Source: Rhodobiaceae bacterium UBA7804 (GTDB taxonomy: Bacteria; Pseudomonadota; Alphaproteobacteria; Parvibaculales; Parvibaculaceae). Taken from it: DNA of 64,000 nt. The notes beneath the pieces were generated by a model. The model saw nothing but the letters and a program-made list of their open reading frames with translations. It was not told where the DNA came from and ran no database searches. The stretch lies in contig DLCG01000016.1 in NCBI GenBank assembly GCA_002480495.1, forward strand, positions 22,098 through 86,097. The letters run 5' to 3'. Position 1 is the stretch's first letter. The number at the start of each line of letters is the position of its first letter. The position numbers were made by a program, and so were the translations under genes. Positions 23,815 to 31,994 of this stretch are shown piece after piece.

Positions 23815-24481
23815 GGCCGTCGAGTTTTTTCCGGCCTTCCGGTGTCAAAAGACCGCGGAGGATCGCTCCCGTCGTAACACTGAAGCGTTTCTCCGCGGCT
23901 TCGGCGCTGTCGTGAAAGCCCGCGAGTTCAAGGCTGCAAAGACCATGGACCGCCGCCCATAGCGCATCGGCGAGAACCTCGACGCCGTGATGCGAGGGCA
24001 GGCTTCCCTCCTCGACACAATCTTTCACAGCATCGAACATGATCTGATAGGAGCGATGCTTGGTCACGCCACGCGCCGCGGGGTTGCTCTCCTCGGCTTC
24101 GCCATGACGCAGAGAATCCGGAACGGGCAGGGTCGAACTGATCATCAACGCGTAGTAGGACGGATTTTTCAGCGCGAAACTCCGGTAGGCGCGCGCCAGG
24201 TCGTGCAGGTAGAGGAGGGGTTCCTTGTTGTGGGGAACAGCTTCCTCCGCAACGGCGAGGCGGTCGAAGGCTTCTTCGAAAAGCGCTGCGATAAGCCCCT
24301 CCTTGCCGCCGAAGGCCGTGTAGACGGCCATTGTGGAGGTGCCAACGCGTGCGGCGAGCTTGCGTAGCGAGATGGCGTCGGGACCGCCGTGAACCAGCAT
24401 TTCGCTTGCAGCGTCCAGCAACGCCTCGCGCTGCGCGCTCCGCCTTGCATCGGCGGCTGTCGTTTCCGCTTGTGTACTCAT
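23801..24481 (-). CDS. TetR/AcrR-family transcriptional regulator
   Basis: 226 residues from ATG 24481, preceded by GAGGGG; a further in-frame start at 24511 is less likely. The N-terminal helix-turn-helix is typical (ISLRKLAARVGTSTMAVYTAFGGKEGLIAALFEEAFDRL) and the C-terminal ligand domain is TetR_C-like (SYYALMISSTLPVPD, ADALWAAVHGLCSLELAGF). The divergent carotenoid oxygenase gene and the palindrome between them make that enzyme the likely target. The inducer is unknown; an apocarotenoid or stilbene-like substrate of the enzyme would be a reasonable guess. Confidence 0.9.
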   Translation of the reverse strand: MSTQAETTAADARRSAQREALLDAASEMLVHGGPDAISLRKLAARVGTSTMAVYTAFGGKEGLIAALFEEAFDRLAVAEEAVPHNKEPLLYLHDLARAYRSFALKNPSYYALMISSTLPVPDSLRHGEAEESNPAARGVTKHRSYQIMFDAVKDCVEEGSLPSHHGVEVLADALWAAVHGLCSLELAGFHDSAEAAEKRFSVTTGAILRGLLTPEGRKKLDGLSRN

Positions 24482-24534
24482 GGCCCCTCTATCGAACAGG
24501 CTTGACGGCAAGTCCAGCGGCTTTAGTATAGACT

Positions 24535-24547
24535 ATAACACTGTTAT
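24535..24547. promoter_or_regulatory. Palindrome between TetR and carotenoid oxygenase, candidate operator
   Basis: ATAACA-C-TGTTAT is a perfect six-base dyad with a one-base centre, inside an AT-rich segment with TATAGACTATAAC just upstream. It lies 36 bp before the oxygenase start and 54 bp before the TetR start. Confidence 0.6.
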
Positions 24548-24582
24548 GAAAATGGCCGGAAGGCCTTTCAGGGAGGAAAGCC

Positions 24583-26016
24583 ATGACGAAGCCTTTTCCG
24601 CAGAATCCTTTTCTGCAGGCAAATTTCGCGCCGGTGATGGCCGAGTGCGACGCACCGGATCTCGTCGTGGCGGAGGGCGAGCTGCCGCATGACTTGGCGG
24701 GCACGCTCTATCGGAACGGACCGAACCCTATGTTTCCTCCGCTTGGCGAGGCGCATCACTGGTTTCTCGGCGAGGGCATGATCCACGCAATCCATGTGGA
24801 AGGCGGTAAGGCGAGCTACCGCAACCGCTGGGTGCGCACGGAGCAATACGAGGCTCAGCGCAAGGCAGGCGAGCGGCTCGTGCCGACGGGATTTGGAGAG
24901 GCCGCGCTTCCCGGCGCGGAGGGCATCAAGCGGAATGTCGCCAACACCAACATCGTCTGGCATGCAGGCAAGCTCCTCGCGCTGGACGAGGGCAATTCGC
25001 CCGTCGCGATGAATGGCGACACGCTGGAGACGAACGGATCGTGGACTTTCGAGGGCAGGTATCAAGGGCCGATGACGGCGCATCCGAAATTCGATCCGCG
25101 TACCGGCGAGATGCATTTCTTCGGCTACATGGCAGCGGGCCCGGGCACTTCCGACATCTCCTACCAGGTGGTCGACCGAAACGGAAAGCTCACGCGCACC
25201 GACATGTTCAAGGCGCCCTATGCGAGCATGGTGCATGACTTCATCGTGACCGACGAGCATGTGATTTTCCCGATCTTTCCGGCGACGATCGACGTGGAGC
25301 GGATCATGAAAGGCGGACCGACGATTGCCTGGGACCCCGATGCCGGAACGCATATCGGCATCATGGCGCGCGACGCGAGCGTCGAAACGATCCGCTGGTT
25401 CAAGGGCGATGCCTGCTACGTCTATCATCCGATGAATGCCTATACCTCTCACGAGGGTGGGAAGACGCGTGTCATCGCCGATGTGATGAAATACGTCCGT
25501 GTGCCGCTCTTCCCGGATGCCGATGGCAAGCGCGCGCCGAGCAGTCTCGAAGACGAGCAGGGCATGCTGGTCCGCTGGACCTTCGATCTCGACGGAAATT
25601 CCGATACGTATACGGAGGAACAAATCACCGATCTTGGCGGTGAGTTTCCGCGCTTCGACGAGCGCTTCGCGGGGCATGGCTATCGCCACGGCTATTACGC
25701 GGCGATGATGCGGCCGAAGGAACAGAAGGGTTCGTCCTTCGATACGCTCGTCCATATCGATCTCGCGACGGGCAAGCGAAGCGCGTGGGAGCCGGGCAAG
25801 GGGCGCTATGTGCATGAACCGGTTTTCGTACCGCGCAAGACGGATTCGGCCGAGGGAGACGGTTACATCTTGTCTCTCGTCTATGACTCCGGACGAAATA
25901 TCAGCGACTTCATCGTGCTGGATTCGGAGGATATTTCGGCGGGCCCGGTCGCGCGTGTGGAGCTGCCCTCGCGCGTTCCCTTCGGCTTCCACGGCAACTG
26001 GCGCGACATGAGGTAA
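24583..26016 (+). CDS. Carotenoid oxygenase (RPE65/CCD family)
   Basis: 477 residues, the usual length. The four iron-binding histidines of the seven-bladed propeller are present: His 167 (TAHPKFD), His 218 (MVHDFIVTD), His 282 (YHPMNAY) and His 470 (FGFHGNW). N-terminal family pattern: GTLYRNGPNPMF and HHWFLGEGMIHAIH. Bacterial members cleave carotenoids, apocarotenals or stilbenoids such as isoeugenol and resveratrol using Fe(II) and O2. No carotenoid biosynthesis gene is nearby, which favours a catabolic phenylpropanoid-type role. A divergent TetR gene and operator suggest substrate induction. The stop codon abuts composite repeat copy 2. Confidence 0.93.
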   Translation: MTKPFPQNPFLQANFAPVMAECDAPDLVVAEGELPHDLAGTLYRNGPNPMFPPLGEAHHWFLGEGMIHAIHVEGGKASYRNRWVRTEQYEAQRKAGERLVPTGFGEAALPGAEGIKRNVANTNIVWHAGKLLALDEGNSPVAMNGDTLETNGSWTFEGRYQGPMTAHPKFDPRTGEMHFFGYMAAGPGTSDISYQVVDRNGKLTRTDMFKAPYASMVHDFIVTDEHVIFPIFPATIDVERIMKGGPTIAWDPDAGTHIGIMARDASVETIRWFKGDACYVYHPMNAYTSHEGGKTRVIADVMKYVRVPLFPDADGKRAPSSLEDEQGMLVRWTFDLDGNSDTYTEEQITDLGGEFPRFDERFAGHGYRHGYYAAMMRPKEQKGSSFDTLVHIDLATGKRSAWEPGKGRYVHEPVFVPRKTDSAEGDGYILSLVYDSGRNISDFIVLDSEDISAGPVARVELPSRVPFGFHGNWRDMR

Positions 26017-26114
26017 TCCCCGCAAGCGGGGATATTTCGTTAGAGCTTGTCCCCGGGGGCGGGGACAAGTCGCGCCGACTGTCACACAAACGTCATCGAA
26101 ACGTCATGAAACGC
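26016..26114. repeat. Composite palindromic repeat, copy 2
   Basis: Begins in the stop codon of the carotenoid oxygenase with hairpin ATCCCCGC-aa-GCGGGGAT (26016-26033), then a perfect CTTGTCCCCG-gggg-CGGGGACAAG hairpin (26046-26069), then a tract with CGTCATCGAAACGTCA (near 26090-26106). The 14 bases TCATCGAAACGTCA recur exactly in copy 3. The hairpins may also end oxygenase transcripts. Confidence 0.75.
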
Positions 26115-26292
26115 GACGAGGGCGGGACGTGTGCATGGGCGTGAGCATGCGGATGTGCATTTGACCGAGCCTTTTCGTGGCTTCGTGCATTTGCATGTGC
26201 AGTTCAAAGTGTCGGGCGCTTACAAAACCGGAAATCCTGAGAAGGCCGGGATGTTTCTCAGAACGAGGACGAATAATCCCCGGTCAAACAGA

Positions 26293-26431
26293 TTACCCCT
26301 CCCCGAACGAGCTACCGCTCGTTCGATATGGCCCTTCGCTTGCGCTTCGGGCGTTCAACGCTCGAAAAGGTCCACTGGACCTTTTCGCCCGCTTGCGCGG
26401 AGCGCCTTTCACCCCACAGGGGGAGGGTGAT
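26293..26431. repeat. Mosaic of stem-loops, intergenic palindromic element
   Basis: About 140 bp bounded by TTACCCCTCCCC and GGGGGAGGGTGA as rough inverted ends. Inside are CGAACGAGC-tacc-GCTCGTTCG (26304-26325) and CGAAAAGGTCC-act-GGACCTTTTCG (26363-26387), both perfect. It resembles the REP/BIME-like mosaics common between alphaproteobacterial genes. It is unrelated to composite repeat copy 2. Confidence 0.65.
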
Positions 26432-26443
26432 CTAGACGGAGGG

Positions 26444-27049
26444 TCAGAAGAGGGGTTCCTCGTAGACCGGTTCGCCGTCGATGCGGAGCTGCTTGATGGC
26501 GGGGGTGCCGTCCTCCCCGAGCGCGACGTCGACCGTGAGCTTGCCGTCGTTGCGGACGCTCTCAAGTTCGCGGCCTTCACCTTCGGGCACGAAATAGCTT
26601 TCGATGCCGTAGTTCACGTTCAACACAGAGCAGTCGGTGCATGGAGGTGCGGGAACATCCCCTTCGGTTCCCGGAGATGCGGTCGTTGCTGGCGGCGATA
26701 TGTAGCTAATCCGTCCACGAATTATCCGATCGTCAGGCGCGGCCTCGTGGCCTTCATGCCAGACGGAGACGGCCTTCCATGTTTCGCCTTCCTGTGCGAG
26801 TTCGACGAGAACGGTATCGCCGGAGGTGAAGTCGCTGTCGCCTTCGAGATATGCAAGCGGAAGCTGCGCGATGTCGTAAGTGAGGATGACGTAGTCGCCG
26901 CGGAAGATGTCGCGCGGGTCGACGGGCGCGGTGCGGAGCGTCACCACATTGTCCGAACGCAGGAGGGCGACCCGGTCCCAGACCATCGCGGCGAGAAAAA
27001 GCGACTGGCCGACGACGAGGGCGAGAACGGCAAGACCGAAGCGGCTCAT
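26444..27049 (-). CDS. GDYXXLXY domain membrane-anchored protein
   Basis: 201 residues. An N-terminal membrane anchor (FGLAVLALVVGQSLFLAAMVWDR) precedes the eponymous motif RGDYVILTYDI (residues ~50-60). A further conserved-looking part is LNVNYGIESYFVPEGEGRELE, where the family's second motif sits. GDYXXLXY proteins are nearly always encoded next to DUF2157 or DUF4401 membrane proteins, as here. Its start overlaps the DUF2157 stop by four bases (ATGA). Most of it should face the periplasm. Function is unknown. Confidence 0.88.
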   Translation of the reverse strand: MSRFGLAVLALVVGQSLFLAAMVWDRVALLRSDNVVTLRTAPVDPRDIFRGDYVILTYDIAQLPLAYLEGDSDFTSGDTVLVELAQEGETWKAVSVWHEGHEAAPDDRIIRGRISYISPPATTASPGTEGDVPAPPCTDCSVLNVNYGIESYFVPEGEGRELESVRNDGKLTVDVALGEDGTPAIKQLRIDGEPVYEEPLF

Positions 27050-28335
27050 GCGGCGTCTCCTTCTACCTGAGCGACGAGGCGTCGGCGCATGCGTTCCATG
27101 ACCACGGAACCCGCAATGAGAAGTATGCCGCCAAGGGCGAAGAAGATCGCGGTATCGAGAAGCGTTCCCATGGTTTCGAAATAGAGCCAGAGGACTTCGG
27201 CGCCGAAGGCGACAAAGCCGAAGTTGACGGCGAAGCGGAAGTCATGCGCCGTGCCATAGGAAACGAGCCAGGCGGAGAGGGCGAGGAAGAGCGCGGCGTA
27301 AACCCAGGGCACGAGAGCGGGGGCGGCGCTGTCCACCGCCGGGTAGACGAGCGAGGCGAGAGCTATCACCGCGATGGCGAGTGCATCGCGCATGGCGAGG
27401 ATGCCGCGCGTAACCGCGAGCACGGCAAGCACAGCGACGGCCGCAAGAATGGCGATGAGAAAAGGCCAGAAAAGCGCCGCGGCTTCACCCACGCCGCGAT
27501 CCGGGCTTATCTGCCAGATCCAGAAAAGAGCGAAGGTGAGGAAGATGGCATAGGCCTCGGCGGTAGATGCAAAGCGCGGAGACCGCGCGGAGAAGAGCAT
27601 CGCGGCAAGCCAGATCGCCAGAGCCTCGAAGACATAGAAGAGGAGAAGCCATGCCGGATCCATCAGGAAGGTTTCGGCGATGGAGACGGCCCAGATAGCC
27701 TGCCAGACAAAGGCTGCGAGCAGCGCGAGGTGAAAACCGGGAAGCCAGGAAAAGCGAAGCGAAAGCGCGAAGGCCGCGATCCACGGAATCCAGAAAGCCC
27801 AATGGGGCGTCTTTTCGGAGATGCCGAGCGTGAAGCTCGTCCAGACCAGCATGAGCAGGATGCCGAGCGCGAGGGCGGGACGCGAGGGAAGCAACCACGC
27901 CGCCGCGAGGGAGGCGATGCACCAGGCAAGCACACCGCCCGGGTCGTCGGTGACGATGTGATAGATCTGCGCGATCAACATGATGCCGCCGCCGAAGATG
28001 CCCAGTCCGATCAGCACCGCCGCCTGAGCGAAGGCGGGATGGGCGCGCCGTTCAAGAATGAAGGCCGCGCCCCATGACAGCCAGAGGGCGGCGAAAATCA
28101 TCACGAGCTTTGCGAGCTTGGATATCTCGTTCCAGTTGGCGGCGACGAAGCTCATCACGGCGAAGCCGATCAGCACCGCGCCCAGTATGGCGAGGATGGC
28201 GGGCATGCGCCGGGCGGAAGGCTTTTCCTCCGCCTGCTTCAGAATGGCTTCGGCATTGGCGGGGGTGACCCAGCCACGTTCGATCCACAGATCGATGTCG
28301 CGTTTCAGGCGGTAAAGATAGGCGCGTTGCCACAT
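27046..28335 (-). CDS. DUF2157 multipass membrane protein
   Basis: 429 residues from ATG 28335; an upstream in-frame TTG at 28407 is possible but unlikely. The N-terminal ~45 residues are the cytoplasmic DUF2157 helical part (YLYRLKRDIDLWIERGWVTPANAEAILKQ), followed by roughly twelve hydrophobic helices (for example AILAILGAVLIGFAVMSFVAA, VLIGLGIFGGGIMLIAQIYHI). It is translated just before the GDYXXLXY protein with an overlapping stop and start, a conserved two-gene unit. The pair probably forms a membrane complex. I cannot assign a transport or envelope role. Confidence 0.88.
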   Translation of the reverse strand: MWQRAYLYRLKRDIDLWIERGWVTPANAEAILKQAEEKPSARRMPAILAILGAVLIGFAVMSFVAANWNEISKLAKLVMIFAALWLSWGAAFILERRAHPAFAQAAVLIGLGIFGGGIMLIAQIYHIVTDDPGGVLAWCIASLAAAWLLPSRPALALGILLMLVWTSFTLGISEKTPHWAFWIPWIAAFALSLRFSWLPGFHLALLAAFVWQAIWAVSIAETFLMDPAWLLLFYVFEALAIWLAAMLFSARSPRFASTAEAYAIFLTFALFWIWQISPDRGVGEAAALFWPFLIAILAAVAVLAVLAVTRGILAMRDALAIAVIALASLVYPAVDSAAPALVPWVYAALFLALSAWLVSYGTAHDFRFAVNFGFVAFGAEVLWLYFETMGTLLDTAIFFALGGILLIAGSVVMERMRRRLVAQVEGDAA

Positions 28336-28619
28336 GGATCGAGTCGCTTTCTCTTGCCGGGCTCTGGCCGGGTTCGTGACTGGAGCGGAGAATTGGGACT
28401 CAACCAAGGCATGCTCTTCTCCGGCCGGAATTATCCGGTGGCGGGCGCGGAAGTCAAAAGGAGCCGCTCCGAGGGCCGGGAAAGGGCGGATTCCTGCAAT
28501 TTGCAGCTATCTCCTTGCCGGTTGCGGCGGAATGTCGCATCATTCATCAGGGAGCGCCATAGCGGCCGGGGAAGGCCGTGGCGGTGGGGCCGCTCAGGTT
28601 CAACATGCGGAGGAAAGCC

Positions 28620-29048
28620 ATGAATGTCGCCACGATCCTGAAGGCCAAGGGGGCCGATGTCTCCACGGTGAGCCCGGAGACGAGAGTGCGCGATGTCGCC
28701 TTGCTGCTGACGGAGCGCCGGATCGGTGCCGTGCTCGTGATGCAGGACCGTCAGGTCATGGGCATCATCTCCGAACGCGACATCGTGAAAGCGGTGGCGC
28801 GGCAAGGAGGCGAGGCGCTCGATGCTCCCGTGCGCGACGTGATGACCTCGCGCGTCGTGACCTGCAGCCTCAATGACTCCGTCGATGAACTCATGGACTC
28901 CATGACGCAAGGCCGCTTCCGCCACCTGCCGGTGATCGAGAAGGGTGAGCTTGTGGGAATCGTCTCGATCGGCGACGTGGTGAAGCATCGTATCGCCGAG
29001 ACGGTGATGGAGACGGAGGCGCTGCGCCTCTATATCGCGAACGGGTGA
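28620..29048 (+). CDS. CBS-domain pair protein
   Basis: 142 residues from ATG 28620, five bases after GGAGGA; the earlier in-frame start at 28578 is rejected. Two CBS motifs fill the protein: TVSPETRVRDVALLLTERRIGAVLVMQDRQVMGIISERDIV and VVTCSLNDSVDELMDSMTQGRFRHLPVIEKGELVGIVSIGDVV. Such stand-alone Bateman modules bind adenine nucleotides and regulate partner enzymes or channels. No partner is adjacent. Close homologues are common in alphaproteobacteria. Confidence 0.93.
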   Translation: MNVATILKAKGADVSTVSPETRVRDVALLLTERRIGAVLVMQDRQVMGIISERDIVKAVARQGGEALDAPVRDVMTSRVVTCSLNDSVDELMDSMTQGRFRHLPVIEKGELVGIVSIGDVVKHRIAETVMETEALRLYIANG

Positions 29049-29066
29049 GCGGCGCCCCGCCAAGGG

Positions 29067-30158
29067 CTACTGCATGATCTCGATGATTTCGCGAATCTGG
29101 GGGATCGCCTCTTCGGCGGCTTCCTCTCCCAGCGCGATCAGCTCATCCGCGTGATCGAAATCGAGCAGGCTGAGATGGCCGACCTTCGGCGCGATCATCA
29201 CATCCGGCGGGTCGCCGGCCATGCGCATGCGGGCAAGGCGGTCCTGCACGATATTGAGTGAAGCGAGCATGACGCTGGCGATACCGGGCTCGCGCTGTTT
29301 CGAACCGATGACGCGGCGCATGAGTTCACGCTCGGGCGAACGCTTCCAGCGCAAATTCTTCAAACGCTGACGGATGCGCTCCGTGACGGCGGCGCCTGTT
29401 TCCGTGTCTTCATCCTCGACGGGGCTTGCCGCATCGGCGATTTCCTCGCGCGCTTCCTCCATCTCGTCTTCCTGGTCCAGCCGCTGTTCGATCTCACGGA
29501 AGAGCTCATCCTCCGGCATGGCAGGCGCGGGAGACTGCATGTAGCCGGGAAAGGCGACCTCATGCGCGCGGCGGCGCGCGGCAGGATCGAAGGGATCGTT
29601 GTTGAGATTGACCGCGATGACGACGCGGGCGCCGAGGGCACGGGCAACGGAAACGGGCACGGGGTTGACCAGCGCGCCATCGATGAGCCAGCGGCCCTCG
29701 AGCGGGACGGGCGGGAAGACGCCCGGCAGCGCGTAGGATGCACGGATCGCCTGAATGAGGTTGCCGTGATGCAGCCAGAGTTCATGGCCGGTGGTGAGTT
29801 CGGTGGCGACGCTGACGAAGCGCTTGCCGAGATCCTCGATGGCGATGCCGGAGAGATGCTCATGCATGATTTCGGCGAGCTTCGCGTCGCCGATCAAGCC
29901 GGAGGAGCGGAAGCGGAAATCGAGCAGCGAGAGCATGCGCCTGCGGGTGAGGGAGCGGGCGAATTCTTCCAGCGGTTCGAGCTTGCCTGCCACGTGACAG
30001 CCGCCGACAAGCGCACCGATGGACGTGCCGGAGACGATGTCGGCGTCGATGCCTGCGCGCGAAAGCGTTTTCAGGACGCCGATATGCGTCCAGCCGCGCG
30101 CCACGCCGGCGCCCAATGCGATGCCGATTTTCGGACGGGGCATGCGGACTTGCTTCAT
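29067..30158 (-). CDS. Patatin-like phospholipase family protein
   Basis: 363 residues from ATG 30158; starts at 30143 (ATG) and 30203 (GTG) are possible and none has a strong Shine-Dalgarno. Patatin motifs are complete: oxyanion hole GAGVARGWTHIGVL, nucleophile elbow GTSIGAL, and catalytic Asp in IDGALVNPVPV. The region from about residue 215 to 290 is an acidic insert (EIEQRLDQEDEMEEAREEIAD) not found in minimal RssA-like proteins. No signal peptide, so it is likely a cytoplasmic or membrane-peripheral lipase. hisI lies 94 bp upstream on the same strand. Confidence 0.92.
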   Translation of the reverse strand: MKQVRMPRPKIGIALGAGVARGWTHIGVLKTLSRAGIDADIVSGTSIGALVGGCHVAGKLEPLEEFARSLTRRRMLSLLDFRFRSSGLIGDAKLAEIMHEHLSGIAIEDLGKRFVSVATELTTGHELWLHHGNLIQAIRASYALPGVFPPVPLEGRWLIDGALVNPVPVSVARALGARVVIAVNLNNDPFDPAARRRAHEVAFPGYMQSPAPAMPEDELFREIEQRLDQEDEMEEAREEIADAASPVEDEDTETGAAVTERIRQRLKNLRWKRSPERELMRRVIGSKQREPGIASVMLASLNIVQDRLARMRMAGDPPDVMIAPKVGHLSLLDFDHADELIALGEEAAEEAIPQIREIIEIMQ

Positions 30159-30252
30159 TGGTGACGGTACTCGGGAAGAATGCAACAGCGATGCCGCCTG
30201 CACCAGCGGCAGCTTTCATATGCCGTTCAAATGTGACGGAATTCGAGCGGCT

Positions 30253-30705
30253 TCAACCGTGGGAGTGCGACAGTTTTTCGGCTCCGACCGGTTCGAGCCT
30301 TGCGGGCTCGCCCTCTTTCAGGTCCTGCCGGGGAACCCTGCGATAGAAGCAGGAGCGGTAGCCGACATGGCAGCAGCCGCCGTCGCCCGCCACATCGACC
30401 TTCAGCCAGACGGTGTCCTGGTCGCAATCGGTGCGCATCTCAATGACGGTCTGGATCTGGCCGGAGGTATCGCCCTTGTGCCAGAGCTCGTTTCGCGAGC
30501 GGCTCCAGTACCAGGCCTCGCCGGTCTCGATGGTGCGGGCAAGCGCCTCCGCGTTCATCCAGGCGACCATGAGGAGTTCGCCCGTCTTCGCGTCGGTCGT
30601 GACGGCGGTGATGAGGCCGTCCGCGCCGAATTTCGGCGAGAAGGACGTGCCTTCCTCGATCTCCTCTTTCGAGCCGCGCGAGGCGAAGGGGGATTTACCG
30701 GTCAT
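30253..30705 (-). CDS. hisI: Phosphoribosyl-AMP cyclohydrolase HisI
   Basis: 150 residues, monofunctional (no HisE pyrophosphatase domain). Third step of histidine synthesis: opening of the adenine ring of phosphoribosyl-AMP. Motifs: LLMVAWMNAEALARTIETGEAWYWSRSRNELWHKGDTSG, metal ligands in RTDCDQDTVWLKV and zinc Cys residues in GGCCHVGYRSCFYR. The gene is apart from other his genes, as is usual in alphaproteobacteria. It follows folE on the reverse strand, separated by a terminator, so it has its own promoter. Confidence 0.96.
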   Translation of the reverse strand: MTGKSPFASRGSKEEIEEGTSFSPKFGADGLITAVTTDAKTGELLMVAWMNAEALARTIETGEAWYWSRSRNELWHKGDTSGQIQTVIEMRTDCDQDTVWLKVDVAGDGGCCHVGYRSCFYRRVPRQDLKEGEPARLEPVGAEKLSHSHG

Positions 30706-30736
30706 GTCTCTCGATTCCAGTTTCGTTTGCCGGATG

Positions 30737-30771
30737 AAAAAGGCCCCGCCATTCAGATGAAGGCGGGGCCT
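30737..30771 (-). terminator. Rho-independent terminator of folE
   Basis: On the reverse strand AGGCCCCGCC (30771-30762) pairs with GGCGGGGCCT (30750-30741) and runs into TTTTT. It lies between folE and hisI. Confidence 0.85.
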
Positions 30772-30799
30772 CTTGTCAAAGCATCGAGCTTTTTGGGGC

Positions 30800-31435
30800 T
30801 CAGTATCCGCGGATCATCTGCATGAACCGGGCTTCCATGCGGGGGTCGTCGCGGAAGACGCCGGTGAACTGCGTGGTGATGGTGGCGACATCGGGCTTCT
30901 TGATGCCGCGCGTCGTCATGCACTGATGCTTCGCCTCGATGAGGATCGCGACGCCCTGCGGCTGCAGCGCGGCATTGATCGTGTCCGCGATCTGCGCGGT
31001 CATCGTCTCCTGCGTCTGCAGGCGGCGGGCATAGATCTCGATGACGCGGGCCAGCTTCGAAATGCCGACGACCTTCTTGGTCGGTACATAGGCGATATGC
31101 GCGCGGCCGAGGATCGCAACCATGTGGTGCTCGCAATGCGACTCGATGTTGATGTCGCGGAGCATCACCATGTCCTGATAGCCCTCGACTTCCTCGAAGG
31201 TGCGGGTGAGTTCCTTGTAGGGGTCGATCTCGTAGCCTTCGAAGAATTCCTCGTAGGCGCGCACAACGCGGCCGGGCGTGTCTATCAGGCCTTCGCGATC
31301 CGGGTTGTCGCCAGCCCAGGCGATCAGCGTGCGCACGGCGGCTTCGGCTTCCTCGCGGCTCGGCTTCTTCACCTCGGCAAGGCGCTCGTTCCCGGTCTGG
31401 GCGCGGAGCCCATCAACTGCAGCATTCATGTCCAT
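30800..31435 (-). CDS. folE: GTP cyclohydrolase I FolE
   Basis: 211 residues. It makes 7,8-dihydroneopterin triphosphate from GTP, the first step to tetrahydrofolate. Signatures: NPDREGLIDTPGRVVRAYEEFFEGY, the zinc/active-site HCEHHMVAILGRAHIAYVP, GISKLARVIEIYARRLQTQE and the final EAKHQCMTTRGIKKPDVATITTQFTG. All zinc ligands (two Cys and one His) are present, so it is the zinc-dependent FolE1 type. The ATG at 31435 or 31429 could be used. A long non-coding gap separates it from divergent cysS. Confidence 0.96.
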   Translation of the reverse strand: MDMNAAVDGLRAQTGNERLAEVKKPSREEAEAAVRTLIAWAGDNPDREGLIDTPGRVVRAYEEFFEGYEIDPYKELTRTFEEVEGYQDMVMLRDINIESHCEHHMVAILGRAHIAYVPTKKVVGISKLARVIEIYARRLQTQETMTAQIADTINAALQPQGVAILIEAKHQCMTTRGIKKPDVATITTQFTGVFRDDPRMEARFMQMIRGY

Positions 31436-31994
31436 TCGACCAATCTCGTTTAGGGGTTTCCCGGCTTCATCTCCCTTTCCGGGAAGTTCGTCCGGTTCAA
31501 GTCACGGGCTCTCCGCTGCGGAAAATCCCGTTTTGCCCATCAAGCACGGGGTCTTATGCCATGCTGTAGCTGATGTGACATCGTCTCAACCATGCATATA
31601 GCCTTGCGGAAACTGGCTATCAAGGGCGGTGGAACCACGGACCTGCGCAATATCAGACCCCACGCAGGACCCCCGGCAATAGCCTGACGTCACGCTTATC
31701 TACGGGCCTGAAGCGGGGACGGATCAGAAATCGGCAGGTACCTTGGTTAATTCTTAAACCTTGCCACTCACCATAGGCTTCGCTAACAGAGAGCGACGAT
31801 GGCGGCGCAAGGTGCCGCCGACGGAGGACCCACGGTGAAGATGCGCCGCGCCACCTGCTGCCGAACTTCGCGCTGCCCAAGGGGCGGGCGCACGGCATGC
31901 CGCGCGTGTACAAGTTTCGCCACCGTCTGAGGGGCCGTCGAGAGGCGGGCTCCCGGGACCGAGCCTCCAGCCGAACCAAGATGGCCCTAGCGAC
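31436..31994. other. Long divergent intergenic region between folE and cysS
   Basis: 559 bp without a convincing gene. It contains the hairpin GGCGGC-GCAAGGT-GCCGCC near 31801-31819, AT-richer sequence around 31745-31765 that could be a promoter, and a second potential stem in GAGGC...GCCTC near 31942-31967. The right half (31800-31990) would be a ~190-base leader of cysS. I found no tRNA, T-box, 6S or SRP RNA signature. Confidence 0.5.
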
